In this document: positions 9,119-18,018 of the stretch, one piece after another
Position numbering within the stretch: the first letter of the stretch is position 1
Layout of the letters: every line of letters begins with the position of its first letter
Assembly: GCA_910589385.1 (NCBI GenBank)
Contig: CAJUTU010000010.1
Location: 36,836-100,835, forward strand
Direction: 5' to 3'
DNA: 64,000 nt
Source: an uncultured Lachnospiraceae bacterium
Lineage (GTDB): Bacteria; Bacillota; Clostridia; Lachnospirales; Lachnospiraceae
Notes under the pieces: generated by a model
The model's input: the letters and a program-made list of their open reading frames with translations, nothing else
Told to the model about the DNA's origin: nothing
The model's database searches: none
Made by a program: the position numbers and the translations under genes

Positions 9119-11335
9119 ATGGAAATTAGGGAGCGTAAAGGAGGCTTCACCCTGCCTGGCGAGGCTGGATATGAAAAGCTGACGCTGGAGCTTGCCGGAA
9201 GGTGGGGTGCAGATGTGATCCGTGACAGCGATGGAACAGAATTGTCCCCGGAAATCTTGGAGGCGGGATATGATATTTATTCAACCATATGCATTATACG
9301 GGATCATAATGTATGGGCACAAAAAAATATGGATAAACTGCAGCAGACATTTTTGATGACTTCTCCGAAGACCGCTGAAAAAGAATGTCTGGTAATCAGT
9401 CTTCTGGAGGATTTTTTAAAAGAGCAGTTTGCAGTGAATGAAAGCAGGGAATCCCAAAAATACTGGCAGGTTTATGACAGGACAAGCAACAATCTGGTTT
9501 CGGCAGGTAAGTGGCAGTATGACGCGAAGACACAGTCTGTCAGGCTGCACGGACTTGTGCCATGGCATAAATATACGGTGTCTTTTTTGGCGTACCGCAT
9601 CTGGGAAGAGATTTCCATGTATAATCACAAAACGAACAACTGGGAAAAAGAGCATTTGATGCAGATAGATCCTGTATATGAAGAAACACAGGAATATATG
9701 CTGGAATGGATGGAGGATTGGTGCAAAGCTCATCCACATACGGATGTGGTGCGGTTTACCTCATTATTTTATAATTTTGTATGGATCTGGGGCAGTTCTC
9801 CAAGAAACCAGAATCTGTTTACAGACTGGGCATCTTATGATTTTACGGTGAGTGCGAAAGCTCTGGAACAGTTTGAACAGACATATGGCTACGCCCTGGA
9901 GGCAGAGGATTTTATTAATCAGGGAAAATTCCATGTGACGCATATGCCGGGTGGGGAAAGGAAAAGAGACTGGATGAAGTTTATCAATCAGTTTGTCATT
10001 TCTTTTGGGAAAAAGCTGATTGATGTAGTACACCGGTATGGAAAGAAAGCATATGTGTTTTATGATGACAGCTGGGTGGGCATGGAGCCTTATGGGGAAA
10101 ATTTTGAAGAGTTTGGATTTGACGGGATCATCAAATGTGTATTCAGCGGATTTGAAGCAAGGCTGTGCAGCGGCGTAAAAACAAAGGTGCATGAACTGCG
10201 GATGCATCCATATCTGTTTCCGACAGGGGTGGATGGATCGCCGAGTTTCCTCGAAGGCGGGAATCCAAAAGGCGAGGCGCAGAGGTACTGGCAGTCTGTA
10301 AGGCGGGCCATTTTACGCAGCCCGATTGACCGCATTGGGCTGGGCGGTTATCTGCATCTGGTGGAAAAGCAGCCGGATTTTGTAGATTATATTGCAGAAA
10401 TGGCAGATGAATTCCGCTCCCTGCGGGATCTTCACAGGGCAGGGGCGCCGATGTGCTTAAAGCCACGGGTCGGCGTACTGCATTATTGGGGCGCGCTTCG
10501 TTCCTGGACCTTGTCGGGACATTTCCATGAGACATACATGCATGACTTGATCCATATCAATGAAAGCCTTTCCGGGATGCCGTTTGAAGTATGTTTTTTT
10601 AATTTTGAGGATATAAAAAACGGTGTGCTGTCTCAGGTGGATGTTGTTATTAATGCGGGATATGCCGGCAGCGCCTGGAGCGGAGGAGCGTGCTGGAGCG
10701 AGGACTGTATCGTTGAGAAGCTGACAGAATGGGTGTGCCAGGGGGGCGTCTTTATCGGCGTAAACGAACCGTCGGCGGTCAGCGGATATGACACATATTT
10801 CCGGATGGCGCATGTACTGGGAGTGGATGAGGATCTGGGCGAACGTGTCTGCCATGGGCGCTGGAAATATGAAATCGAAGAATACAGCGGCCTGATTCCG
10901 CCTGGGTCAAGGGCAAAAAAGAAAGAGGGGATTTATCTGACAGAGGCTTCAACGGTGGTACTTCAGGAGGAAAGCGGCGTCCCTGTGCTGACAGTACATC
11001 AGTCCGGCACAGGAACAGGGATTTATCTTGGAGGCTATGAGCATACCCTGGAGAATACCAGGATGCTGCAAAACCTGATTCTGAAGTATGGCAGTAGGAG
11101 AATGGAACCTGGTGTGCCCTCTGGGGATACCAGACAGGAACTGCTGCCGGAATATGTAACGGATAATTTATATACAGAAGCCGCATATTTTTCAGGCACG
11201 GATACGCTCGTCATCGTCAATAATACGAAGCAGCCGCAGAGTACAGGGGTTCCGATAGGGAATAAGCTTGTACAGGTGGAACTGCCGCCGTATGGGAGCA
11301 AAGTTATAGAAGGGGTAACCGGAAAAAACTTATAA
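9119..11335 (+). CDS. GH112 galactoside phosphorylase (GNB/LNB or Gal-rhamnose type)
   Basis: A protein of about 738 residues matching the 1,3-beta-galactosyl-N-acetylhexosamine phosphorylase family over its whole length. Shared blocks include LELAGRWGADVIRDSDGTE, WHKYTVSFLAYRIWE, RAILRSPIDRIGLGGYL and LVIVNNTKQPQ. The general-acid Asp is in the block DDSWVGMEPY (Asp317 from this start). GH112 enzymes cleave beta-galactosides with phosphate to galactose 1-phosphate plus GlcNAc, GalNAc or L-rhamnose; which acceptor applies here is uncertain. ATG 9119 is chosen because AAAGGAG ends 10 bases before it. The stop codon region overlaps that of the convergent histidine kinase. Confidence 0.88.
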   Translation: MEIRERKGGFTLPGEAGYEKLTLELAGRWGADVIRDSDGTELSPEILEAGYDIYSTICIIRDHNVWAQKNMDKLQQTFLMTSPKTAEKECLVISLLEDFLKEQFAVNESRESQKYWQVYDRTSNNLVSAGKWQYDAKTQSVRLHGLVPWHKYTVSFLAYRIWEEISMYNHKTNNWEKEHLMQIDPVYEETQEYMLEWMEDWCKAHPHTDVVRFTSLFYNFVWIWGSSPRNQNLFTDWASYDFTVSAKALEQFEQTYGYALEAEDFINQGKFHVTHMPGGERKRDWMKFINQFVISFGKKLIDVVHRYGKKAYVFYDDSWVGMEPYGENFEEFGFDGIIKCVFSGFEARLCSGVKTKVHELRMHPYLFPTGVDGSPSFLEGGNPKGEAQRYWQSVRRAILRSPIDRIGLGGYLHLVEKQPDFVDYIAEMADEFRSLRDLHRAGAPMCLKPRVGVLHYWGALRSWTLSGHFHETYMHDLIHINESLSGMPFEVCFFNFEDIKNGVLSQVDVVINAGYAGSAWSGGACWSEDCIVEKLTEWVCQGGVFIGVNEPSAVSGYDTYFRMAHVLGVDEDLGERVCHGRWKYEIEEYSGLIPPGSRAKKKEGIYLTEASTVVLQEESGVPVLTVHQSGTGTGIYLGGYEHTLENTRMLQNLILKYGSRRMEPGVPSGDTRQELLPEYVTDNLYTEAAYFSGTDTLVIVNNTKQPQSTGVPIGNKLVQVELPPYGSKVIEGVTGKNL

Positions 11336-12799
11336 TACGATTCCAATACAGGAACCTTCCCCAGGCATACTCCGAATCTCCAACCGCCCCCCATGCAGCC
11401 GCGCGATCTGCTGGCAAAGCGCCAGCCCGAGCCCGGCGCCGCCCTCTTTCCGGGAGCGGGATTTGTCCACCATGTAAAAGGGCTCTGTGATGTGCCTGAT
11501 CTCTTCCTCCGGGATTCCGGTGCCGCTGTCTTCCACGAAAATTCCGGAGGCGTTCCCTACAAGCCGGATGCAGGAACCGGCGGGGCTGGCCTTGCAGGCA
11601 TTGTCGATGAGATTAGTAATGAAACTAAGCAGCAAATCCTCGTCACATTCGATTTCCAGGTCTTCCTCCAATTCAATCTCTAGCCACATCTGTTTTTCTT
11701 TCAAGCGGAATCGGGTGATTTCTTTCGCCTGGGAAAACAGGGAAGCTATAGAGCAGGATTTTTTTTCAATCGTCTCTTCACCGGAAAGTTCCGTTAGCTG
11801 AAGCATCTTACCGGACAGGCGGGATAGGCGCATGCATTCTTCTTCTATATAGTGCAAGGCGTCGGCCTGCCTCTCTGGAGACAGTTTTACCCTTTGGAGA
11901 AGTTCCGCATAACCCTGGATTCCGGTCATTGGGGTCTTTAACTCATGGGCAAGGGAGCCTATAAGCTGCCGCTGTTTTTCGTTCATCTTTGCTAATGTGT
12001 GGATATGCCCTTCCACCCGGTCTGCCATTTGATTAAAGCACCGGGATAATTCACCGACCTCATCAGTTCCCGGACTTTCGACTCTTTTTCCATAGTTCCC
12101 CTCTGCGATGACATTTGCCGCGTCACGCAGGTGGTAAAAAGGAACCAAAATTTTTTTCAAGATGATCAGGAGGACGGCTGCCAGAAGGAGGGAAAGGAAC
12201 AGGGACATGGCCAGGCTCTGGAAAAGAAGCTCCCATTTAGACTCATATACGAAGCTGACGTCCCGATAGTGGAGGATCTGGAAAGCGCCATATCTGCCGT
12301 ATTGATGGGAGTTATTGGAGAAATCCAGGTCTGACGTCCCTGTAAGGAGGATCAAGAGATGCCGTCCGTTGATCTCTTCCAGAAATGTGGAGATATATTT
12401 CTTGCCGGATCCGGGGTCGGTATGTGCAGGGTATTGCCTGGTCTGGATAGCCTCATCCGTAATGTCGAATTCATATGGAGTGGCGTTATATATATCCTGC
12501 CCGTTATAATAAAGAACAGCATTTGTATTATAGTAGGGGAGGCGAAAGTCCCGCTTGGAAGAGATGGAATTAAAAATGGACAGCCCCGCATATTGCTCTC
12601 CCTGGACGCTCTGATAGTCTGTATTCTTTAAAGCCTGGTTAAAGTTCCAGATATCCTCAGACAGTCTGTCTGTTTCATACCGCAGGATATTGTCTATAAT
12701 CTGCTGCTGTGTCTTTGATAGGTTCCAGATAGAAAAAGTCAGGGATAAAAGCAGCAGCATTCCGACAGAGACGGCGGAGATCTTCGTTTTCAGCTTCAT
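11330..12799 (-). CDS. Membrane sensor histidine kinase (HAMP-HisKA-HATPase)
   Basis: A 489-residue kinase with an N-terminal membrane helix (residues 8-27), an extracellular sensor of about 160 residues, a second helix (about 193-215), a HAMP region and a catalytic core. The H-box is LAHELKTPMTGIQGY, the N-box LIDNACKAS, the G1 box VEDSGTGIPE and the G2 box GGAGLGLALC. It lies 61 bp downstream of the OmpR-type regulator on the same strand, so the pair forms a two-component system. Its stop overlaps the end of the GH112 gene. Target genes are unknown; the neighbouring anchored protein is the best candidate. Confidence 0.93.
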   Translation of the reverse strand: MKLKTKISAVSVGMLLLLSLTFSIWNLSKTQQQIIDNILRYETDRLSEDIWNFNQALKNTDYQSVQGEQYAGLSIFNSISSKRDFRLPYYNTNAVLYYNGQDIYNATPYEFDITDEAIQTRQYPAHTDPGSGKKYISTFLEEINGRHLLILLTGTSDLDFSNNSHQYGRYGAFQILHYRDVSFVYESKWELLFQSLAMSLFLSLLLAAVLLIILKKILVPFYHLRDAANVIAEGNYGKRVESPGTDEVGELSRCFNQMADRVEGHIHTLAKMNEKQRQLIGSLAHELKTPMTGIQGYAELLQRVKLSPERQADALHYIEEECMRLSRLSGKMLQLTELSGEETIEKKSCSIASLFSQAKEITRFRLKEKQMWLEIELEEDLEIECDEDLLLSFITNLIDNACKASPAGSCIRLVGNASGIFVEDSGTGIPEEEIRHITEPFYMVDKSRSRKEGGAGLGLALCQQIARLHGGRLEIRSMPGEGSCIGIVL

Positions 12800-12860
12800 G
12801 GTTCCTCCTCTTTTGGCGGTACTTCGTTTATGGCGGATTCCAGCCTCTTTTTCAGATAAT

Positions 12861-13535
12861 TTATACTGTCCGGTCCTCCAATCGATATCCGATTCTGGGG
12901 ACGGTCTTGATCACATCCTGAAATCCGAGTTTTTTACGGATCCTGCCGATGTGGACGTCAATGGTCCGGGTTTCCCCTTCGAACTCCACTCCCCAGAGCA
13001 TCTGTAAGAGCTGTTCCCGGCTGAGGGCAATGTTTTTATAACGGACAAGAAGCATCAGGCAGTCAAATTCCATGGGCTTAAAAGGGACGACAATACCGGC
13101 TTTACGGACAATTCTTTCTTTGGGAAAGATTTCGACATCCCGGATGTGGTAACATTCTTCCTCTTTTTGAAAACGGCTCAGGACCTTTTCAACCCTGACA
13201 AGGAGTTCCAGCATTTCGAAAGGCTTTACCATGTAATCTTCTGCGCCGTCCGTCAATCCTTTTACCTTGCTGTTTAAGTCACCCCGGGCAGTCAGGAATA
13301 TGACGGGGATCTCCAGGGCTTTTAATTCCGGCAGCAGTTCAAAACCTTCCTTTCCGGGAAGCATAACATCTAAAAGAGCCAGGGCATAGTTGGCGGCAGA
13401 AGCCTCCTTTAGATGCCGGCTGAGCACGTCTCCGTCGTAAAAAGGGACGGGTTCATAACCTGCCGTCTCCAGGTTTAGGCAGATCAATTCATTGATATGT
13501 TCTTCATCTTCGATCACAAGTATTTTGCCGTTCAT
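12861..13535 (-). CDS. OmpR/PhoB-family response regulator
   Basis: A 224-residue DNA-binding regulator. The receiver domain (1-115) has the acidic pocket in VIEDEEHI, the phospho-acceptor Asp in LALLDVMLPGKEG, the Thr/Ser switch in VIFLTARGD and Lys in MVKPFEM. The winged-helix domain (about 130-224) shows the family signature REQLLQMLWGVEFEGETRTIDVHI (partly) and ends in GYRLEDRTV. It is the cognate partner of the kinase downstream. A 198-bp gap separates it from the next upstream gene, so it may have its own promoter. Confidence 0.94.
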   Translation of the reverse strand: MNGKILVIEDEEHINELICLNLETAGYEPVPFYDGDVLSRHLKEASAANYALALLDVMLPGKEGFELLPELKALEIPVIFLTARGDLNSKVKGLTDGAEDYMVKPFEMLELLVRVEKVLSRFQKEEECYHIRDVEIFPKERIVRKAGIVVPFKPMEFDCLMLLVRYKNIALSREQLLQMLWGVEFEGETRTIDVHIGRIRKKLGFQDVIKTVPRIGYRLEDRTV

Positions 13536-13733
13536 GCATTCTCTTCCTTTTTTCTATTAAAAATGTAGATGTGTCTTAAACACACCTGATAAGCCGCATA
13601 TTTTGGTATATTCTTATTGTAAGATCTACACTTTTGCGGTTTGTCCCAGATCAGCAATCGCTGCAATTATTTTATAACAGATAGATGGGATTTTCAATTT
13701 ACGGGATGTAAACATATTGTAAAAGGTTACAAT

Positions 13734-14405
13734 TCACTTGCCAGCAGCCAAAAAATCCAAAAACAAGGAGCATTCTCTTTTATGCCCGGTATTATATACA
13801 ATCCCGAATATCGGGCGATCTACGGCTGTGTATAATTCGGCCTCATTGATTTTGTGAAATCCGTCTGCTTTGATTCCGACAGGGATCCCGTCCTGATAGA
13901 CCATCTGCTCCGCATATTTTTCCAGCTGCTCTTCCGTCAGGAAATCTCGTAAATTTCCATAGCATCCCTCTTCGGCATAGATGAGGAACAAATCCTGGGG
14001 CATCATGCATACATCTAAAAGTTTACTGTTCACATTAGCGGAGAACTTCTCTATACTGGCAATAGAGACTTGTGAATTTCCGTCCATAGAAAGGGAAGAA
14101 TCTATGGTGATCATATAGTGATCCGTATTGATCTCTGCTAGTTTCCCGAATTGCTGTTCAAAGGTTTCATCGCTTAAAGTATTTCCGGCGTTGATGAAAA
14201 GTGCGTAAAATGCAGGCTCTTTATGTTGGGAACAGCTGTATATGACGGAAATGACCACGGCAGCAGCGGCAGCGGTAAGAAGCACAGAGATTTTATAATA
14301 CATCAGGAAATATTCCAGCTTATACCAGACAGACCTGCCGCGTACTTTCTCACAGTCTGCCTGAAATTCTCTACGGATTTTATGGAGGATTGAATGCTCT
14401 TTCAT
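13734..14405 (-). CDS. Unrecognised single-pass anchored protein
   Basis: A 223-residue protein I do not recognise. A cytoplasmic basic N-terminus of about 30 residues is followed by one hydrophobic helix (LLTAAAAAVVISVIYSC) and an extracytoplasmic domain of about 160 residues containing several Cys. The fold hints at a periplasmic-binding-like or substrate-mimic domain, but this is weak. ATG 14405 is preferred because AAAGGAAC lies just upstream on the minus strand; the frame extends to 14444. It is encoded upstream of the two-component system on the same strand and may be its sensor accessory or target. Confidence 0.6.
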   Translation of the reverse strand: MKEHSILHKIRREFQADCEKVRGRSVWYKLEYFLMYYKISVLLTAAAAAVVISVIYSCSQHKEPAFYALFINAGNTLSDETFEQQFGKLAEINTDHYMITIDSSLSMDGNSQVSIASIEKFSANVNSKLLDVCMMPQDLFLIYAEEGCYGNLRDFLTEEQLEKYAEQMVYQDGIPVGIKADGFHKINEAELYTAVDRPIFGIVYNTGHKRECSLFLDFLAAGK

Positions 14406-14530
14406 ACCAGTTCCTTTCTTACTCGTAACCAATCTGCGAAACAAATATATTATATCGGATCAGAAAAAACACTTCAACAAAGAGAAAATATAGAGGTAAG
14501 AAAAATCAATATAAAGGACAAATGATTTAA

Positions 14531-14559
14531 TTCTTGAAAAAAACCAGAAATGTTATACT
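14531..14559 (+). promoter_or_regulatory. Possible promoter of second sugar operon
   Basis: TATACT (14554-14559) is a good -10 box, with TTCTTG 17 bp upstream as a weak -35. It lies about 50 bp before the binding-protein start, in the 202-bp gap from the divergent minus-strand gene. No clear operator was identified here. Confidence 0.4.
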
Positions 14560-14607
14560 CAATTACATAATCATCAAATAAAAGCAAAAGAAAGAGAGGA
14601 TCAGATT

Positions 14608-15990
14608 ATGAAAAAGAGACAGTTAGCAGCACTTGGAATGGCTGTTGTGATGACAGCATCTTTGGCAGCATGCGGCGGTGGCGGAGGAAATTCTGACAGC
14701 GGAAACGGGGACTCCGGCTCAGACACGCCAAGTTCCAGCAGCGACAGCGGAAGTGGAAGCAGCGGCGGGGATGTGATCACATTCTGGAATATCGGTACAG
14801 AGGATCCTGACGCGACGATCATGCAGTATGCGGTAGACCAGTATAATGCAAATGATTCGGCAGATTCAGGATATACGATAGAAGCAACCAACATCCAGAA
14901 TGACAAGTACAAAGAGAAGCTGGTTATTGCTATGAGCTCCGGAGAGTGCCCGGATATGTATACAAGCTGGTCAGGAGGCCCCTTGCGTGAGTATATTAAT
15001 TCCGGTTATGGACAGCCGATCACAGACCTTTATGAAGAGGCAGGATTAGATGATGTTTATCTGGAGGCTGCCAAGGCGCAGGCGACATTTGACGGTGAGG
15101 TCTATGGCGTGCCGGTCTTGAATATTTCAATCAGTGGTGTATTCTATAACAAAGACATTTTTGCGGACAACAATCTGGAAGTGCCAGAAACGATCTCTGA
15201 CCTCGAAAAGGTTTGTGATACTTTAGTTTCAAAGGGAATTACGCCATTTGCATTAGGCAACAGTACGAAATGGCAGGGCTCTATGTTCTATCAGGGATTT
15301 GCTACCCGTTACGCAGGATTGGATGATTTCCGGGGCGCATATGACGGAACCTCTTCCTTTGAATCTGATTGCTTCGTATATGCAGGCAATAAGATTTTAG
15401 ATTGGGCAGAAAAAGGTTATTTCCAGGAAGGCTGTAACGGACTCAGTACAGATGACGGACAGGACAAACAGGCAATCTATCAGGAGACGGCAGCAATGCT
15501 TTATTCCGGTTCCTGGTTTACCGGTACATTTGCTGCAGACAGTGAAGAGTTTTATAAAGCGAAAATTGGCTGGTTCCCATTCCCGGAATGTGACGAAGTC
15601 GACAATGGCGCAGAGTATGCTGCCATTTGTAACGGTACTGTAGGCGACCAGTTCGTTTCCTTTAGCTGCACAGATGAGAAGTTAAAAGAAGCATTTAAGT
15701 GTGCAACCTATTACTCAACAGACGACTGTATTGCACTGATGGTTGAGAATGGTAAGATCCCTCCGGTAAATAACGCAAAGGAATTACTGGATGATGAAGT
15801 AGCTATTTCAATCTGTGAGTTTGTTGAGAGCGCAACGGACGTTCAGCTTTGGTATGACCAGTATCTGCCGTCAGCAGTTGCAAATGCTCATCTTGACAAT
15901 TCTCAGTTGTTGTTCTCGCAGGATATCACTGCTGAAGAAGTTGCAGAAGCGACTCAGAAGGCAATGCAGGAATATCTGGATCAGCAATAG
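14608..15990 (+). CDS. ABC transporter sugar-binding lipoprotein
   Basis: A 460-residue family-1 solute-binding protein. The signal peptide ends in SLAAC, lipid-modified at Cys22, followed by an unusually long low-complexity Gly/Ser/Asp linker of about 30 residues. The mature domain starts with the strand VITFWNIG. It should capture an oligosaccharide outside the cell for the two permeases encoded next. The GH3 enzyme and the YesM/YesN-like pair in the same array point to a plant glycan or xylo-/gluco-oligosaccharide. An AGAGAGG site precedes the ATG. Confidence 0.94.
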   Translation: MKKRQLAALGMAVVMTASLAACGGGGGNSDSGNGDSGSDTPSSSSDSGSGSSGGDVITFWNIGTEDPDATIMQYAVDQYNANDSADSGYTIEATNIQNDKYKEKLVIAMSSGECPDMYTSWSGGPLREYINSGYGQPITDLYEEAGLDDVYLEAAKAQATFDGEVYGVPVLNISISGVFYNKDIFADNNLEVPETISDLEKVCDTLVSKGITPFALGNSTKWQGSMFYQGFATRYAGLDDFRGAYDGTSSFESDCFVYAGNKILDWAEKGYFQEGCNGLSTDDGQDKQAIYQETAAMLYSGSWFTGTFAADSEEFYKAKIGWFPFPECDEVDNGAEYAAICNGTVGDQFVSFSCTDEKLKEAFKCATYYSTDDCIALMVENGKIPPVNNAKELLDDEVAISICEFVESATDVQLWYDQYLPSAVANAHLDNSQLLFSQDITAEEVAEATQKAMQEYLDQQ

Positions 15991-16022
15991 CCGGTTTATA
16001 TCAGATTGTTTAACGGTTAAAT

Positions 16023-16097
16023 ACAGCCGTGTGACAGCAATTTAGGAAGTTTGCCACGCGGCTGTTTCAAATTTGTGCTGCTGTTTGGAACAGCAGC
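16023..16097 (+). promoter_or_regulatory. Two hairpins between binding protein and permease
   Basis: ACAGCCGTGTG (from 16023) pairs with CACGCGGCTGT (to 16065), followed by TTTCAAATTT. A second stem, GCTGCTGTT/AACAGCAGC, lies at about 16077-16097. The first may terminate part of the transcripts, giving an excess of binding-protein mRNA. Confidence 0.55.
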
Positions 16098-16128
16098 TAT
16101 ATATCCTGAGAGAAGGGGGTAATGATCA

Positions 16129-17034
16129 ATGGAAAAAAATTCACTTGAGGCGCAGAGGAAAAGAAATACGGCAATTTGTGCGACAGTATTTTTGATTCCG
16201 GTATTTTTCTTTCTGATCGTGTATATTTTTTATCCGATTATAGACACATTTATTATCAGCACGTATAGATGGAATGGGATATCGGCAGACAAAACATTTA
16301 TCGGCCTGTCGAACTGGACGGCACTGATCGCAGATAAGACGTTTTGGACAGCGTTTTTACATAATATTGTGATCATGGTCTGCTCGATTGTCATCCAGAT
16401 TCCGATTGGCCTTCTGTTGGCAACGTTTCTTGAATTTATTGCCAAAAAGAAAGGAATCAGCAAGATATTCAAGACCATATGGTTCCTGCCATATCTGATG
16501 TCTTCTGTAGCGATCGGATTTTTGTTTACCTATGCATTGGCAACGAACGGGGGGATCATCAGTACGGTTTCCGGATGGCTTGGCGGAGGAAATATTGATC
16601 TGCTGGGAAATCAGAAAACAGCGCTTTTTACGGTGATCATTATTATCGCATGGCAGTTTATCCCATTTTATATGGTATATGCGATGGCAGGATATTCCGG
16701 GATTTCTGCCGATGTATATGAGGCTGCTGTGATTGATGGAGCAACCCGTGGACAGTATTTCTGGCATATTGCACTTCCGCTTTTGAAGCCGACATTGGTT
16801 GCAGGGGCAATCCTTTCACTGGTAGGTTCCCTGAAATATTTCGACTTGATCTATGTTATGACAGGCGGAGGGCCGGGGACATCTACAGAACTGATGGCGA
16901 CCTACATGTATAAACTTTCCTTCTCGCAGTTTAATATGGGATATGGATCTGCTGTAGCGGCAGGTATGTTTATCTTGATCACAGCGGTTGCCCTTGTTTC
17001 CAACAAACTCCTGAATCGTGGAGGTGAAGACTGA
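16129..17034 (+). CDS. ABC sugar permease, MalF/UgpA type
   Basis: A 301-residue membrane permease with six helices. The EAA loop reads EAAVIDGATRGQYFWHIALP. A second ATG lies 7 bases upstream out of frame, but AGAAGGGGG is best spaced for 16129. It overlaps the next permease by one base (TGATG), so the pair is translationally coupled. It forms the channel for the substrate delivered by the upstream lipoprotein; the ATPase is not encoded here. Confidence 0.93.
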   Translation: MEKNSLEAQRKRNTAICATVFLIPVFFFLIVYIFYPIIDTFIISTYRWNGISADKTFIGLSNWTALIADKTFWTAFLHNIVIMVCSIVIQIPIGLLLATFLEFIAKKKGISKIFKTIWFLPYLMSSVAIGFLFTYALATNGGIISTVSGWLGGGNIDLLGNQKTALFTVIIIIAWQFIPFYMVYAMAGYSGISADVYEAAVIDGATRGQYFWHIALPLLKPTLVAGAILSLVGSLKYFDLIYVMTGGGPGTSTELMATYMYKLSFSQFNMGYGSAVAAGMFILITAVALVSNKLLNRGGED

Positions 17035-17882
17035 TGAATAATGAGTATAAACCGAAAAAAACAAATCCGATAGCCGGGGCCATAGGGATCATCCTGGCTG
17101 TTATCTGGCTGGTCATAGCGATCGTTCCATTTATTTTTATGATTCTGAATTCCTTTAAGGATAAGTTTGAGATGTTGGTGAAAGGAATCTTCCAGCTTCC
17201 GGAGACTCTGAACTGGGCAAACTATCAGGAAGTGCTGACTGGTAATTTCTTTCATTATCTGCTGAACTCTTTGGTCGTATTGGCAGTATCCCTTGTGATC
17301 CTGCTGTTTATCTCGGCATGCGCGGCATATCCGCTGGCGCGGTTTAAGTTTAAGCTGAATGCGGCAATCTACAGCCTGATTGTAGCATGTATGTCCATAC
17401 CGATGCATATTACATTGATCCCGGTATTCAAGATGACGCAGTCCATGGGGCTTTACGATTCAATTTGGTCATTGATCGGGCCATATGTAGCGTTTGCGGT
17501 TCCAATTTCTGTGTTTATCCTGACCGCATTTATGAAGGGGATACCGGTAGAGATTGAAGAATCTGCTTCAATCGACGGATGCAGCAGATACCGCATGTTC
17601 TTTGCTATGATCCTTCCGCTGTCTACACCGGGATTATCTACATTGGCAATCTACAACGGCGTGACTATGTGGAATGAATTTTCTTTTGCATACACATTGA
17701 CGCAGTCTTCGAATGCAAGGACGCTGCCGCTGGCAGTATGGGATTTCCAGGGACAGTATGCAATGAATACGCCTATGATCATGGCAGTTTTGACATTGAC
17801 AGTCCTTCCGATGATCATTCTTTATGTTGTCCTTCAGGATAAACTCGTAAAAGGCATGACAGCAGGCGCGGTAAAGGGTTAA
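17034..17882 (+). CDS. ABC sugar permease, MalG/UgpE type
   Basis: A 282-residue permease with a basic N-terminus and six membrane helices. The EAA loop is EESASIDGCSRYRMFFAMILP, and the C-terminus LVKGMTAGAVKG is family typical. Its ATG overlaps the stop codon of the first permease and GGAGGTGAAG serves as ribosome site. It completes the second sugar importer of the window. Confidence 0.93.
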   Translation: MNNEYKPKKTNPIAGAIGIILAVIWLVIAIVPFIFMILNSFKDKFEMLVKGIFQLPETLNWANYQEVLTGNFFHYLLNSLVVLAVSLVILLFISACAAYPLARFKFKLNAAIYSLIVACMSIPMHITLIPVFKMTQSMGLYDSIWSLIGPYVAFAVPISVFILTAFMKGIPVEIEESASIDGCSRYRMFFAMILPLSTPGLSTLAIYNGVTMWNEFSFAYTLTQSSNARTLPLAVWDFQGQYAMNTPMIMAVLTLTVLPMIILYVVLQDKLVKGMTAGAVKG

Positions 17883-17913
17883 AACTCGTAAAGGACACAT
17901 TGGGAAATATGTA

Positions 17914-17955
17914 TGACAGGATTCTGCTTTGTGGGCCAGGGTCCTGTCTTTATAT
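17914..17955 (+). terminator. Weak terminator-like hairpin
   Basis: GACAGGA (about 17914) pairs with TCCTGTC (17942-17948), followed by TTTATATA. The T-run is short, so this may be partial attenuation between the transporter and the kinase genes. Confidence 0.45.
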
Positions 17956-18018
17956 ACTATCGTATACAGAAACACTTCCAGCGGCAACCATAGTATGCAA
18001 TCAAAGATATGAAAAACA

